Under the pieces are notes generated by a model. The model saw nothing but the letters and a program-made list of their open reading frames with translations, was not told the DNA's origin and did no database searches. DNA of 64,000 nt, from positions 25,011 through 89,010 of the forward strand of contig NZ_JACKSJ010000093.1 of the NCBI RefSeq assembly GCF_025821665.1, given 5' to 3'. The stretch is from [Mycobacterium] manitobense. GTDB taxonomy: Bacteria; Actinomycetota; Actinomycetes; Mycobacteriales; Mycobacteriaceae. Positions 46,562 through 55,159 of the stretch are shown here, piece by piece (within the stretch, counting starts at the first letter, position 1; each line of letters starts with the position of its first letter). A program made the position numbers and the translations under genes.

Positions 46562-47008
46562 GGTGTTCGGCACCTCCGCCGGTATGGCTGTGCACCGGCT
46601 CTCGATTGCAGCTGTCTCTGCGCCCCCAGGGCGCGGTCCCGATCGAGTGTAGCGACGTGAATTGGGCGGATAAGACACCGAGTTCGCCGGGCCACGGCAG
46701 TAACGTTCTTTGCTCTCAGGCCATGCTTAAGAAACGGATCGTTATACAGTTGTTACCCTTCGACGGCGAAGATCAATATCACTCTGAGCTGGACTGATAT
46801 TCTTACAGCAATTTCCGCTCGATCATTTTCGTCGTGTAAGCGACTAAGGCTTTCTTAGTATTCAGCGTGGAAGTGAGGGGTAAATCACAGGTGCAGGCCT
46901 CAGCAAACATCTGACAGCGACCGCCACCGCATGGGCCCTCGAGGTGGGGGTGGCCTGCGCGGGCAGATACCGCCCCTGGGTGTGTTCGCTGGGCCGTCGA
47001 TAGAGGCG
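46562..47008. other. A/T-rich intergenic region, probable control region of the propeller gene
   Basis: No convincing gene lies in these 447 bases. The stretch 46690-46870 is clearly richer in A/T than the window average. It contains the inverted repeat ACTAAG-GCTTT-CTTAGT (46843-46859). On the minus strand GGTAAC (46752-46757) and CGTT (46733-46736) are spaced 15 bases apart, near an ECF-sigma-type arrangement. The homolog in M. tuberculosis is under stress control, so regulatory sites here are expected; I cannot assign them firmly. Confidence 0.45.
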
Positions 47009-47902
47009 TCAGACCCCCGCGTCGGCCACCGATCGTGCGCCGACCGCCGGGACGATCCGCAGCTGAAGGGCGGCAGCCGTCGCCGGCCCGACCACCCCGT
47101 CGACGACCAGGTCAGGGGTGCGTCGCTGGAACTCCCGGACCGCCGCCTCGGTCTGCCGGCCGTACACGCCGTCGATCACCAGGTGCCCGCCGTACGCGGC
47201 ATAGCCGTACTTCAGTCGCCGCTGCAGTTCGGCGACCTGAGCGCCCGTCGAACCGCGAAACAGCAGTGTGTCGGCGTACTGACCGATCGGCAGCCCCGGG
47301 GCAGGCGTCGGCGCGGACGCAGGCAGCACACCGATGCGCGCCTGTACGTCGCGGCGGAGCAGGTGCATGTCGATCGCTCCGGGATCCCACTTGCCCTGCG
47401 CCCGACCTGCGTACTCCTTGTGACCGATGGTGCGGTCCGCCGGGTGCGCCAGCCGCCGGTTGATCGCGGCACAGCAACGGACGAGGGCGAGATACTGCGC
47501 GTCGGGCCAGTTCATCCGGTGCGGCGCGGACGGGCCGGTGCCGCTGTTGGCGCATTCGATGCCGATCGTGTGCCAATTGCCCATGTTCGTCGGCAGCCAG
47601 GGATACATCCCGACGCCCGCATGCCAGGCCACGCCCGCGGCGACGACGGTGACGGTGCCGTCGCGCGCGACGTGCAGCTGTGAGAGCGGGCCGGGCAGAT
47701 CGGGCCGTCCGTTCGCGATGGATGCGGCGTCGGCCCTGTCCGAACCGGTGTGGTGGACCATGACGCCGCGGATGTCGCGGAAGTCACCGTGCCCGCGTGT
47801 TCGCCAACCGGGATGTTCGACCGGATGCACGCCCTCTGTTCGCAGTACCTCGGCCAGCCACACCGGATTCCCGGTCCAGGAAGTCTGAGGCACCGGTAGC
47901 AC
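47009..47902 (-). CDS. N-acetylmuramoyl-L-alanine amidase with peptidoglycan-binding domain
   Basis: The 297-residue protein has an Amidase_2 domain (about 40-175), with zinc ligands in VMVHHTG, a second His near WHTIGIE and the third in TIGHKEYAG...KWDPG, and a C-terminal PG_binding_1 domain (about 215-285, with LQRRLKYGYAAYGGHLVIDG). It would cleave the bond between muramic acid and the stem peptide. There is no signal peptide, a feature of phage-type lysins, but no other phage gene is near. The GTG at 47902 or one three codons later may be the start. Confidence 0.87.
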   Translation of the reverse strand: MLPVPQTSWTGNPVWLAEVLRTEGVHPVEHPGWRTRGHGDFRDIRGVMVHHTGSDRADAASIANGRPDLPGPLSQLHVARDGTVTVVAAGVAWHAGVGMYPWLPTNMGNWHTIGIECANSGTGPSAPHRMNWPDAQYLALVRCCAAINRRLAHPADRTIGHKEYAGRAQGKWDPGAIDMHLLRRDVQARIGVLPASAPTPAPGLPIGQYADTLLFRGSTGAQVAELQRRLKYGYAAYGGHLVIDGVYGRQTEAAVREFQRRTPDLVVDGVVGPATAAALQLRIVPAVGARSVADAGV

Positions 47903-47956
47903 CCTACCGGGGCGATTGAACTGCCCTGCAGCCGAATTGCCCGCCGGCGCCCGGCC

Positions 47957-48256
47957 TCACTGCAGGAAGCGGTGCGGCGAGTCGAGCCGTAGCAGGTCGG
48001 GGAATGCGAACGCGGGAACCCCGAGCAGCGCGGAGAGTTGCCTGGCGTACTCGCGGGCGATCGTCAGACCGTCACCCTGCTCGTCGAAGGTCCCGGTGAG
48101 GTCGACGGCGATGCGGCAGCCGAAGGTGTCGGTGACGGAGCGGTCGTCGACGACCGCCTCGAGCACACCATCGGGCAGCGGCAGGTCGGTCACCGCCGCC
48201 CGCACCGCGGCTGGACTGGCCGCCATGTCGACGTAAACCGATGCGAAAGCCTCCAC
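47957..48256 (-). CDS. Conserved hypothetical protein (99 aa)
   Basis: The product (VEAFASVYVDMAASPAAV...) is a small alpha/beta protein with no signal peptide and no Cys-rich motif. The N-terminal strand and the later strand DTFGCRIAVDLTG suggest a compact domain. I do not recognise a family. The GTG at 48256 has GGGA about 10 bases upstream. It ends 54 bases from the amidase start on the same strand, so they may be cotranscribed. Confidence 0.6.
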   Translation of the reverse strand: MEAFASVYVDMAASPAAVRAAVTDLPLPDGVLEAVVDDRSVTDTFGCRIAVDLTGTFDEQGDGLTIAREYARQLSALLGVPAFAFPDLLRLDSPHRFLQ

Positions 48257-48413
48257 CGGCCCATGATCCCTGCCCCGGGGTGAACCCACACGTCGATAAC
48301 CCTGTCGCTACTCCGTGTTCACCCACCGGCCACATGTCGCCAGAACCCGTGCGCGGCGACACTTCGGCCGCCGTTCGCCGGCCCGAAACCTCGCGGCGGT
48401 AGCTTCGCCGAGT

Positions 48414-49097
48414 GTGATCCTCGCGGCGGGCCCGGAGTTCCTCGATCCGATGTACTGGCTCGGCGAGGGCGGACTCTTCGCGTCGGCGATCGTCGTCGGC
48501 GTCATGGTCATCGTGTTCATCGAGTGCGGCCTGTTCTTTCCCTTCCTGCCCGGCGACACGCTGCTGTTCACCGCCGGCGTGATCGCCGCACAGGCAGCGG
48601 CCGACGTCAGCATCTGGACGTTGATGCCGTGCGCCACCGTCGCCGCGATCGCGGGCAGCCAGTGCAGCTATCTCGTCGGGCGACGGATCGGGCCGAGGTT
48701 GTACGAACGCCCGGACTCCCGGATCTACAAGCGGCGCTATCTGGCCGAGTCACACGACTTCTTCGCCAGGTACGGTCCGAAGATCCTCACCATCACACCG
48801 TTCATCGGCGTTGTCCGCACCTTCACGCCGGTGGTGGCCGGGATCGCAGGCATGCGCCACACGGTGTTCACGGCTTTCAACGCGATCGGTTGCGTCATCT
48901 GGGGTTTCGGATTGCCCGCGGTCGGATACCACCTCGGCAACGTCCCCTTTGTCTCGCGCCATCTCGAACTGCTGGTGCTGGGGATCGCGTGCCTGTCGTC
49001 GCTACCGGTGATCGTCTCTGTCACCAAAGTGATGCTGACGCGACGTCGCCGCGCCGCCGATCCCGAAGCCGGGTCACTTCCCGCAGACGTCGGGTGA
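48414..49097 (+). CDS. DedA-family membrane protein
   Basis: The 227-residue protein is a DedA/SNARE-associated family member with the signature ECGLFFPFLPGDTLLFTAG, YLVGRRIGPRLY, FFARYGPKILTITPFIGVVRTFTPVVAGIAGM (bearing the essential Arg residues) and several helices. DedA proteins recycle undecaprenyl phosphate or other lipids across the membrane. The GTG at 48414 gives VILAAGPEFLDP, the common N-terminus. The 3' end overlaps the convergent cupin gene by 24 bases. Confidence 0.88.
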   Translation: MILAAGPEFLDPMYWLGEGGLFASAIVVGVMVIVFIECGLFFPFLPGDTLLFTAGVIAAQAAADVSIWTLMPCATVAAIAGSQCSYLVGRRIGPRLYERPDSRIYKRRYLAESHDFFARYGPKILTITPFIGVVRTFTPVVAGIAGMRHTVFTAFNAIGCVIWGFGLPAVGYHLGNVPFVSRHLELLVLGIACLSSLPVIVSVTKVMLTRRRRAADPEAGSLPADVG

Positions 49098-49529
49098 ATC
49101 GCCGCGCGGTGGCGCGCCGGCGGGCAGGGTGTAGTTGACGACCACCGTGGCGTCGACGGGGCCGTCGTTCTCGACGCGGTGCGGGACGCCGGCCGGGATG
49201 AACACCGCCTGGCCCTGGCCGTACCGCACGACGGCGCAGCCGGGCGCCTGCTGCAGGGCGACACCGCCTGCGGTGATGACGGAGAACTCCGTCCCGTCAT
49301 GGGTGTGCCAGCCGCTGTCCGCCCCCGGCTTGAGCACGAGGTTCTGCACGATCAACGTCGTCGGCCGTCCGGCCTCGGTGACGATGGACACGGGCGCGTC
49401 GGTGACGCCCTTGGCCAGATCGGTGCGGAGTACGTCCCCCTCCGGAGGAGTGGCCGCGGCCGACGCACTGAATGCGGCGGCGCAACCGATCGCACCGATC
49501 ACCACTGCGCAAAGTCGTTGGATCTTCAT
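49074..49529 (-). CDS. Secreted cupin-domain protein
   Basis: The 151-residue product has a signal peptide (about 1-26, ending SASAAA) and a cupin domain with GWHTHDGTEFSVITAGG and FIPAGVPHRVENDG, carrying the His/Glu metal ligands of a conserved two-motif cupin. A catalytic activity is not predictable. The ATG at 49529 follows GGGAGAGGAAAGC, a clear ribosome-binding site. Two Cys, one in PGCAVV and one near the end, may form a disulfide. Confidence 0.82.
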   Translation of the reverse strand: MKIQRLCAVVIGAIGCAAAFSASAAATPPEGDVLRTDLAKGVTDAPVSIVTEAGRPTTLIVQNLVLKPGADSGWHTHDGTEFSVITAGGVALQQAPGCAVVRYGQGQAVFIPAGVPHRVENDGPVDATVVVNYTLPAGAPPRGDSPDVCGK

Positions 49530-49648
49530 GCTTTCCTCTCCCCCGGATCGTGCGAAGAATCGTAGATCAGTCGCATGGTCGGCGGTGAGAGTTGTCGACG
49601 CGTGTGACCCGGCGCAAAGGACACTAAGGCCGCCGCCTGAGAGACGAG

Positions 49649-50287
49649 CTAGACCCGTCCCGCGGCGAACGCCGCGGCCTGATTCACCAAGCCGTTCCGA
49701 ACGTATGCCGCGTGTGCCCCCATGTCCCAGCCGCCCTGGAAGCAGATCGGGTCGTTGGGCACGCAAAGGTCGATGAGCTTGCCGGCGTAGGCCGGCGCGA
49801 TGACCGGCGACGGGCCGGGCGACAGGCTGTCGGCGAATGTGCTTCTGGGACCGCCGAAGTCGGCCACCGCTGCGACGTGGTCGGCCACCTCGGGCGGCAG
49901 TTGACCGGTGGCCATGTCGATGACCGCAGCACCCTGGGAGTACCCGCCGAGCACCATCCTGGTGTTCGGGCAGTTCGCCGCCGTCGCCTGGATGCGGCCG
50001 GCGGCGTCGCGGGCACCCGCCGGTGTGCTGGAGTCGAAGTCGTTGCTCGCGGGATAATTCACCGCGTACACGCCGAGCGAACGCGAACCGAGTTGAGAAC
50101 GGAGCGCCTCGACGAATGCCCCGCCCGTGCCGCCCACGCCGGGCGGTTCCGTGGTCCCCCTGGCGAAGACCACCTCCACGTCCGGGCAAGGTGCGGCGAC
50201 CGCGTCGGGCGCGACAGTGGTGATCAGCGCAAACAGGGCGGCCGGTGCCAACGCAGAACCGATGATTCGAAGCTTGTCCAAGGTCAT
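49649..50287 (-). CDS. Secreted cutinase-family esterase
   Basis: The 212-residue protein has a signal peptide (1-32) and a cutinase domain with nucleophile Ser117 in LGGYSQGAAV, acid in LCVPNDPICF and His in MGAHAAYVRNG. Two disulfides are expected from Cys34/Cys106 and the CVPNDPIC pair. Mycobacterial cutinase-like proteins are esterases or phospholipases acting on acyl esters. The ATG at 50287 is followed by a typical basic signal N-terminus. Confidence 0.9.
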   Translation of the reverse strand: MTLDKLRIIGSALAPAALFALITTVAPDAVAAPCPDVEVVFARGTTEPPGVGGTGGAFVEALRSQLGSRSLGVYAVNYPASNDFDSSTPAGARDAAGRIQATAANCPNTRMVLGGYSQGAAVIDMATGQLPPEVADHVAAVADFGGPRSTFADSLSPGPSPVIAPAYAGKLIDLCVPNDPICFQGGWDMGAHAAYVRNGLVNQAAAFAAGRV

Positions 50288-50376
50288 GCCGGTATGTCGC
50301 GCGGCGCGCACGAAACGTGACAGTCTTTGCCAAATCCACAATAGGCGAGCGCTTCTGGCGGGCGTACGCTTGCCGC

Positions 50377-50613
50377 ATGTCGGCCATGATGATCGTCATC
50401 GGCGTTGCCGGGCTGGTCGTCGCAGTCGTCGCCGGAGCGATCGTCATCTCTCGTCGGTCCCCCCGCAGAGCTGCGGGGGGACACAGCGATTGGGGCTTCT
50501 GGATGGTCGGCGGTGGCAGTGACCACGGCGGTCACGGCGGAAGCGGCTGCGGAGGCGGTGGCGGCTCTAGTAGTGGCGGCGGCGGGGGCGGCTGTGGCGG
50601 CGGCGGCGAGTGA
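50377..50613 (+). CDS. Small membrane protein with Gly/Cys-rich tail (1)
   Basis: The 78-residue product has one transmembrane helix (about 4-25, VIGVAGLVVAVVAGAIVI), a short basic segment RRSPRRAAGGH and a tail made almost entirely of Gly with two Cys (GSGCGGGGG and GGGGCGGGG). The ATG at 50377 is likely. The gene is followed 6 bases later by a second gene of the same design. Similar Gly-Cys tails occur at the ends of some actinobacterial membrane proteins, but the function is unknown. Confidence 0.65.
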   Translation: MSAMMIVIGVAGLVVAVVAGAIVISRRSPRRAAGGHSDWGFWMVGGGSDHGGHGGSGCGGGGGSSSGGGGGGCGGGGE

Positions 50614-50619
50614 CCTGCC

Positions 50620-50838
50620 ATGGGCGCCTGGATGGTTCTGGCCGGCATGGTGATCGTCGTGGCGCTCGGGATGGCAGCGCTGCTGGTACCGAGTCGGCAT
50701 GACGGCGGCGGCACGAGGAACAACGCACTCGAAGAGCGCCATGACCGCGGCCACGACGAGTGGACCGGTGGCTTCGGCGGCGGTAGCGGCGGTGGCGGCT
50801 GCGGCGGGGGTGGCGGCTGCGGCGGCGGCGGCAGCTGA
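50620..50838 (+). CDS. Small membrane protein with Gly/Cys-rich tail (2)
   Basis: The 72-residue product has a transmembrane helix (about 5-23), a charged stretch ERHDRGHDEWTGG, and the Gly/Cys tail GGGGCGGGGGCGGGGS. It is the partner of the preceding gene with the same helix-linker-tail plan. The ATG at 50620 lies six bases after the stop of that gene, so both are expected on one transcript. It converges on the drug exporter gene. Confidence 0.65.
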   Translation: MGAWMVLAGMVIVVALGMAALLVPSRHDGGGTRNNALEERHDRGHDEWTGGFGGGSGGGGCGGGGGCGGGGS

Positions 50839-50848
50839 GCCGGCGCAT

Positions 50849-52216
50849 TCAGCGGCTGACGTGCGCTCCGGCGTCGCGTGGGAGCCGAATCGTCTCGACC
50901 AGGGTGACGGCCAGCACCGCACCCAGCACCAGGTACGCCGTCTGATACGACGCGAGAACGCTGAGTAGCAGTGCGGCGACCGCAATTCCGAGTCCGGCCG
51001 CCAGCTCCTGGACCGATGCGTTCAGCGTGTTCCCGTGCGTGAGGTCGTCGCCTTCCACGTCGGAGAAGGCCAGCGTGGCATAGGCGGTGAATCCGATCGA
51101 GCGCAGCGCGCCACTGACGAACAGGATCACCGCGATCACCGCGACGGGCAGTCCGGGCCGCATCGTCGCCAACAGCCCGAACCAGCCGACCGAGGCTATT
51201 CCGTTGACCAGCAATACCTGTCGGATGCCGAACCTGCGCATCAGCGGAGTGGTGGCGGGCTTGATGCTGAGATTGCCGGCGAACAATGCGGCGACCATGA
51301 GGCCTGCCGCGACCGGCGACCACCCGAAGACGAGCTGGAACTGAAGCGGCAGCAGGAACGGCACCGCGGTGATCACCATGCGGTACAACGACCCGGCTGT
51401 CACGGTGACCCGCAGCGTCTGAACGCGCAATACCGCGAGTCGCACCAACGGCTCCGGCACACGCAGGAGGTGACGGAACGCAGAACCCAGCAGCACCAGG
51501 GCAGCCGCGCCGCCGATCCCGACGAACCACCAGTCGGTTCCGCTCACGCGGATGTGTTCGAGTGAGATCAGCGCAGTGGCGATTCCCGTGCCGATGATCA
51601 GCATGCCGCGCCAGTCCAGCGACCTCGACGACGACGTCGGACCACCGCGAACGAGGCGAAGCGCCAACAGGAATCCGATGATTCCGATCGGAATGTTGAT
51701 CAGGAAGATCCATCGCCACGATCCGTAGGTCGCGATGGCGCCGCCCAGCGCCGGCGCCAGCACGGGCGCCGTCAGCGCGGGCCAGGTGAGTAGGGCGATC
51801 GCCCGGACCCTGTCCGACTTGCCGGATCGGCGCAGCACCGCCAGCCGCCCCACCGGCACCATCATCGCGCCGCCGACCCCCTGCAGCACCCGCATACCGA
51901 CCAGCATCGGCAGTGTCGTGCTGACCGCGCACCCGACGGAGGCCACGGTGAACAGCGCGATGGCGGTGATGAAGACCCGCCGTACGCCGAACCGGTCGGC
52001 CATCCATCCGGTGGCGGGGATGAGGACCGCGACCGTCACCATGTAGGCCGAGATGGCGACGTTGACGTCGACCGCCGCGACGCCGAACGAGTCGGCGATC
52101 AGCGGGATGGCCGGCGCGATGACCGTGGCGTCGAGGATCTCCATGAAGAAGGCACCGGCCACGAGCAGCGCCATTCCGCGCGGGAAGGCAGACGGCGTGG
52201 ACATCGCGGTCAACAT
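50849..52216 (-). CDS. DHA2-type MFS drug exporter
   Basis: The 455-residue protein is an MFS antiporter. Motif D1 is seen in FFMEILDATVIAPAIPLI, motif A in GWMADRFGVRR, and the antiporter motif C region in PALTAPVLAPALGGAI. Around 12-14 helices are present. DHA2 members export drugs, dyes or organic cations using the proton gradient. The ATG at 52216 or one four codons later may be used. There is no adjacent regulator gene. Confidence 0.88.
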   Translation of the reverse strand: MLTAMSTPSAFPRGMALLVAGAFFMEILDATVIAPAIPLIADSFGVAAVDVNVAISAYMVTVAVLIPATGWMADRFGVRRVFITAIALFTVASVGCAVSTTLPMLVGMRVLQGVGGAMMVPVGRLAVLRRSGKSDRVRAIALLTWPALTAPVLAPALGGAIATYGSWRWIFLINIPIGIIGFLLALRLVRGGPTSSSRSLDWRGMLIIGTGIATALISLEHIRVSGTDWWFVGIGGAAALVLLGSAFRHLLRVPEPLVRLAVLRVQTLRVTVTAGSLYRMVITAVPFLLPLQFQLVFGWSPVAAGLMVAALFAGNLSIKPATTPLMRRFGIRQVLLVNGIASVGWFGLLATMRPGLPVAVIAVILFVSGALRSIGFTAYATLAFSDVEGDDLTHGNTLNASVQELAAGLGIAVAALLLSVLASYQTAYLVLGAVLAVTLVETIRLPRDAGAHVSR

Positions 52217-52377
52217 AGTGCGCCCCGCCGCGACGCGGCGAGTCGCTGCACGATCGAGCAGGGTCTCCCCCGGTCGGCGCGGTGCCGTTCTCCGCGATCA
52301 GGTGGACGCGCGTGACCCGATCACCGTCACCGCTGCATTAGGTTCTCGATGAACGAATGTGCGGCGCCGCATGGCCC

Positions 52378-52827
52378 TCACCAGCGGTAGTCAAGGAACT
52401 TCCCGTCGAAGGTGACCACCACCCGATCGCCGTCGGGGTGCGGCCGCCGCCCGAATTCGATGTTGAAGTTGATGGCGCTCATGATGCCGTCGCCGAACTC
52501 CTCGTGGATCAGCTCCTTGAGCGCCGGACCGTACACGGCGAGCGCCTCCTGGAACCGGTAGATCGTCGGGTCGGCGAGTGCCGCCGGGTCGATGCCCCGG
52601 CCGGGTTGCCGCTGCAGGCTCTCCGAGACCGGCCCGTCGAGTTCGAGCAACGCACACACCTTGTCAGCCTGCGCGGCCGTCATCGGGTGTTGACCGAGCA
52701 GCGCGGCCACCGTCCACACCAGCGGCGCGTCGATCTCGGCGGCGACGTCCGCCCAGCTGAGCTTCTTGCGGATACGGGCCGCCACCACGAGTTCGGCCGC
52801 CTCGGACTTCGGCATGATCGGTGTCAC
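52378..52827 (-). CDS. cynS: Cyanate hydratase (cyanase)
   Basis: Cyanase converts cyanate plus bicarbonate to carbamate and CO2, with carbamate giving ammonia. The 149-residue protein matches the family length, has an N-terminal helix-turn-helix-like domain and the catalytic triad equivalents Arg91 and Glu94 in YRFQEALAVYGP and Ser117 in GIMSAINF. The GTG at 52827 overlaps the stop of the FNT channel gene as GTGA, so the two are co-translated. Confidence 0.93.
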   Translation of the reverse strand: MTPIMPKSEAAELVVAARIRKKLSWADVAAEIDAPLVWTVAALLGQHPMTAAQADKVCALLELDGPVSESLQRQPGRGIDPAALADPTIYRFQEALAVYGPALKELIHEEFGDGIMSAINFNIEFGRRPHPDGDRVVVTFDGKFLDYRW

Positions 52828-53690
52828 GAACGCGCCCCGTTCGTCTCGAGCGCGATCGCGACCGCCGCAGGCACGTCGGGCACGACGGTGCGGGGCGCCG
52901 CAGTGCGCGCGTGGGTCGCGAACAAAGTGAGCCCGACGAACGTCACGCCACCCACGATGTTGCCCACGATCGTCGGGATCTCGTTCCAGATCAGGTAATC
53001 GCCGATCGAGAAGTCACCGCCCAGCATCAGGCCCGAGGGGAACAGGAACATGTTGACCACGGAGTGTTCGAAGCCCATGTAGAAGAACAGCATGATCGGC
53101 ATCCACATCGCGATGACCTTGCCCGAGACGCTGGTCGACATCATCGCGGCGACCACTCCGGTGGACACCATCCAGTTGCACAGCACGCCGCGGATGAACA
53201 GGGTGAGCATCCCCGCGGCGCCGTGTTCGGCATAACCGACGGTGCGGCTGTGACCGATCTCGCCGAGTTGCTGCCCCACGGCGTTGGGATCCACGCTGAA
53301 GCCATAGGTGAAGACGATGGCCATCAGCAGCGCGACCAGCAGTGCCCCTCCGAGATTGCCCAGGAACACCAGTCCCCAGTTGCGGAACATCGCCCGGACG
53401 GTCACTCCGCGGCGCTTGTCCAGCAGCGCGAGCGGCACCAGCGTGAACACGCCGGTGACGAGGTCGAATCCCATCAGGTAGAGCAGGCAGAAGCCGACGG
53501 GGAACAGCACCGCACCGAGGAGCGGATTGCCGGTCTGGACGGTGATGGAGACGGCGAATGCGGCGGCCAGGGCGAGCACCGCGCCCGCCATGAAGGCGCG
53601 GATGAGGGTGTCCCGGGTGGCCATCAGCGCCTTGGTTTCTCCGGCTTCGATCATCTTGCCGACGAAGTCGGGCGGACTGACATAGGACAT
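52824..53690 (-). CDS. FNT-family formate/nitrite channel-type protein
   Basis: The 288-residue protein is a FocA/NirC-type pentameric anion channel with six helices. It contains the AGAVLALAAAF segment, NLGGALLVALL and the characteristic second-half GVLCNWMVSTG and GFEHSVVNMF blocks (pore His). FNT members move small monovalent anions such as formate, nitrite or hydrosulfide. Coupling to cyanase suggests cyanate or bicarbonate, which is inference. The ATG is at 53690. Confidence 0.87.
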   Translation of the reverse strand: MSYVSPPDFVGKMIEAGETKALMATRDTLIRAFMAGAVLALAAAFAVSITVQTGNPLLGAVLFPVGFCLLYLMGFDLVTGVFTLVPLALLDKRRGVTVRAMFRNWGLVFLGNLGGALLVALLMAIVFTYGFSVDPNAVGQQLGEIGHSRTVGYAEHGAAGMLTLFIRGVLCNWMVSTGVVAAMMSTSVSGKVIAMWMPIMLFFYMGFEHSVVNMFLFPSGLMLGGDFSIGDYLIWNEIPTIVGNIVGGVTFVGLTLFATHARTAAPRTVVPDVPAAVAIALETNGARS

Positions 53691-53863
53691 GACTGACCCT
53701 TCCGAGAGAAAACGGTTTCGAGCAGCGTCGCGCAGGGCTATTTCAGGAAGGGAACGTGACTGCTGCGCCGATGTTGCGGGCTCCGCACAACGCCGACCCG
53801 CGCGCTGTGAGCTGAGGGCTCGAATACCGCGACGGCGCGCCGCGTCGGTGCTGCAATGGCGGG

Positions 53864-54664
53864 ATGAAGATCTCGAGGACGGGCCTCGCCTGCGTCGCCA
53901 TGGTCGCGGCGACCGTCACCACCGCTCCGATCGCGTCGGCCGTCGATCCCGTCGCTCCGCCTGACTTCGTCTCGCTCAGCGACGTCGACCCCACGATCCT
54001 GATGGACATCCGCTACGCGACGCCGCACAACTTCACCGGCGATCCGGTCGACGGATACCGCGCGCCCATGTGCATCCTCACCCGCCCGGCGGCCGAGGCG
54101 CTGCGCCGCGCGCAGCAGCAGTTCCTCGAGGACGGTTACTCGCTGAAGGTCTACGACTGCTACCGGCCGCAGCGCGCCGTCAACGACTTCGTCGCATGGG
54201 CCAACGATCCCCTCGACCAGCGGATGAAGGCCGAGTACTACCCACGGGTGGACAAGTCACAGCTGTTCGCCGACGGGTACATCGCCGACAAGTCCGGCCA
54301 CAGCCGGGGCAGCACAGTGGATCTCACGCTCGTGGCACTGCCCGCGCAGTCGGCACCACCGCCAGCCCCCGGCCGTCCGCAAGTCGACTGCACCGCCCCC
54401 CAGCCCGAACGGTTCCCGGACAACGGCATCGACATGGGCACGGGCTACGACTGCTTCGACACGCTCGCACACACATTGGATCCGAGGGTCCAGGGCGACC
54501 AGCTGAAGAACCGGCTCCGCCTGAAGGACGGCCTGGCGGCGCAGAGCCTGGAGAACTACCCGAACGAGTGGTGGCACTTCACCTTCAAGCCGGAGGCTCA
54601 TCCGGACACATACTTCGACTTCGTCGTCGACCCGTCCTCGCTGGCCGGAACCTCGCGAGGCTGA
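53864..54664 (+). CDS. Secreted D-Ala-D-Ala dipeptidase (VanX/DdpX type)
   Basis: The 266-residue protein has a signal peptide (1-26) and a VanX-family zinc peptidase domain. The catalytic residues are seen as Arg101 in DCYRPQRAV, the zinc ligands His146 and Asp153 in SGHSRGSTVDL, and the Glu/His pair in NEWWHF. It would hydrolyse D-Ala-D-Ala or similar dipeptides in the cell wall space. There are no vanHA genes here, so this is wall turnover rather than a resistance cassette. The ATG is at 53864. Confidence 0.87.
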   Translation: MKISRTGLACVAMVAATVTTAPIASAVDPVAPPDFVSLSDVDPTILMDIRYATPHNFTGDPVDGYRAPMCILTRPAAEALRRAQQQFLEDGYSLKVYDCYRPQRAVNDFVAWANDPLDQRMKAEYYPRVDKSQLFADGYIADKSGHSRGSTVDLTLVALPAQSAPPPAPGRPQVDCTAPQPERFPDNGIDMGTGYDCFDTLAHTLDPRVQGDQLKNRLRLKDGLAAQSLENYPNEWWHFTFKPEAHPDTYFDFVVDPSSLAGTSRG

Positions 54665-54673
54665 GGCCTCGCG

Positions 54674-54949
54674 TCACTGCTCGATGAGGCCCGCCGACCG
54701 GGCTGACCCGACGACGCGTTCCCACCCGATCATGCCGACGGCGATCAAGGTGATCGCGGTGGCGAAGCCGGCCAGCGAGGCGACCACGTGCGCCCACTGG
54801 CCCGTGGCGTACATGAGGGCGAGCAGCATCACCATGAACGCGGCGGCGAGGGCGGTTCTGGCGGCCAGGGCGCTTCGCCACCATCCGCGACGTCCGTTGC
54901 CGGACGCTGCGTCGGCGGACCTCCGGCGGGGTGCGATCGAGGCGGTCAT
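54674..54949 (-). CDS. Small two-helix membrane protein
   Basis: The 91-residue product has a basic N-terminus (RRRSADAASGNGRRGWWR) and two hydrophobic helices at about 31-47 and 53-75. It converges on the VanX-like gene with a nine-base gap. The ATG start is at 54949. I do not recognise a family; its function is unknown. Confidence 0.6.
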   Translation of the reverse strand: MTASIAPRRRSADAASGNGRRGWWRSALAARTALAAAFMVMLLALMYATGQWAHVVASLAGFATAITLIAVGMIGWERVVGSARSAGLIEQ

Positions 54950-55159
54950 GACACCACTGTGCGCGCGAGTACTGAGGGAGCTCGAAGGGTTGCTTGTGGA
55001 AATCCTCTGGATTGCTGAGCGATCGCTGGGTCCAACCGGTTACCGCGCACGACGTACGTCATCGGCAATGTCACCCCGCGGTGGCGCAGGCTGAGTAGCG
55101 TGATCCACATCACAGGTCGAAGCCTCGGCTGATCCCTCAGTACGAGAGAGGTACTGATC

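Noticed and set aside
46555..46797. 80-codon plus-strand frame in the A/T-rich region
   Set aside because: It begins in the start region of the propeller gene on the other strand, has no ribosome-binding site and no recognisable sequence. The base composition fits a control region.
47009..47902. Amidase as a phage lysin marking a prophage
   Set aside because: The lack of a signal peptide is lysin-like, but surrounding genes are ordinary chromosomal genes with no phage functions.
50532..52007. 491-codon minus-strand frame over the exporter and Gly/Cys genes
   Set aside because: It is an alternative frame of the exporter gene that runs into Pro/Arg repeats complementary to the Gly/Cys tails.
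53864..54664. VanX-like gene as part of a vancomycin resistance cassette
   Set aside because: No vanH, vanA or VanRS-type genes accompany it, and the signal peptide points to extracellular dipeptide hydrolysis.
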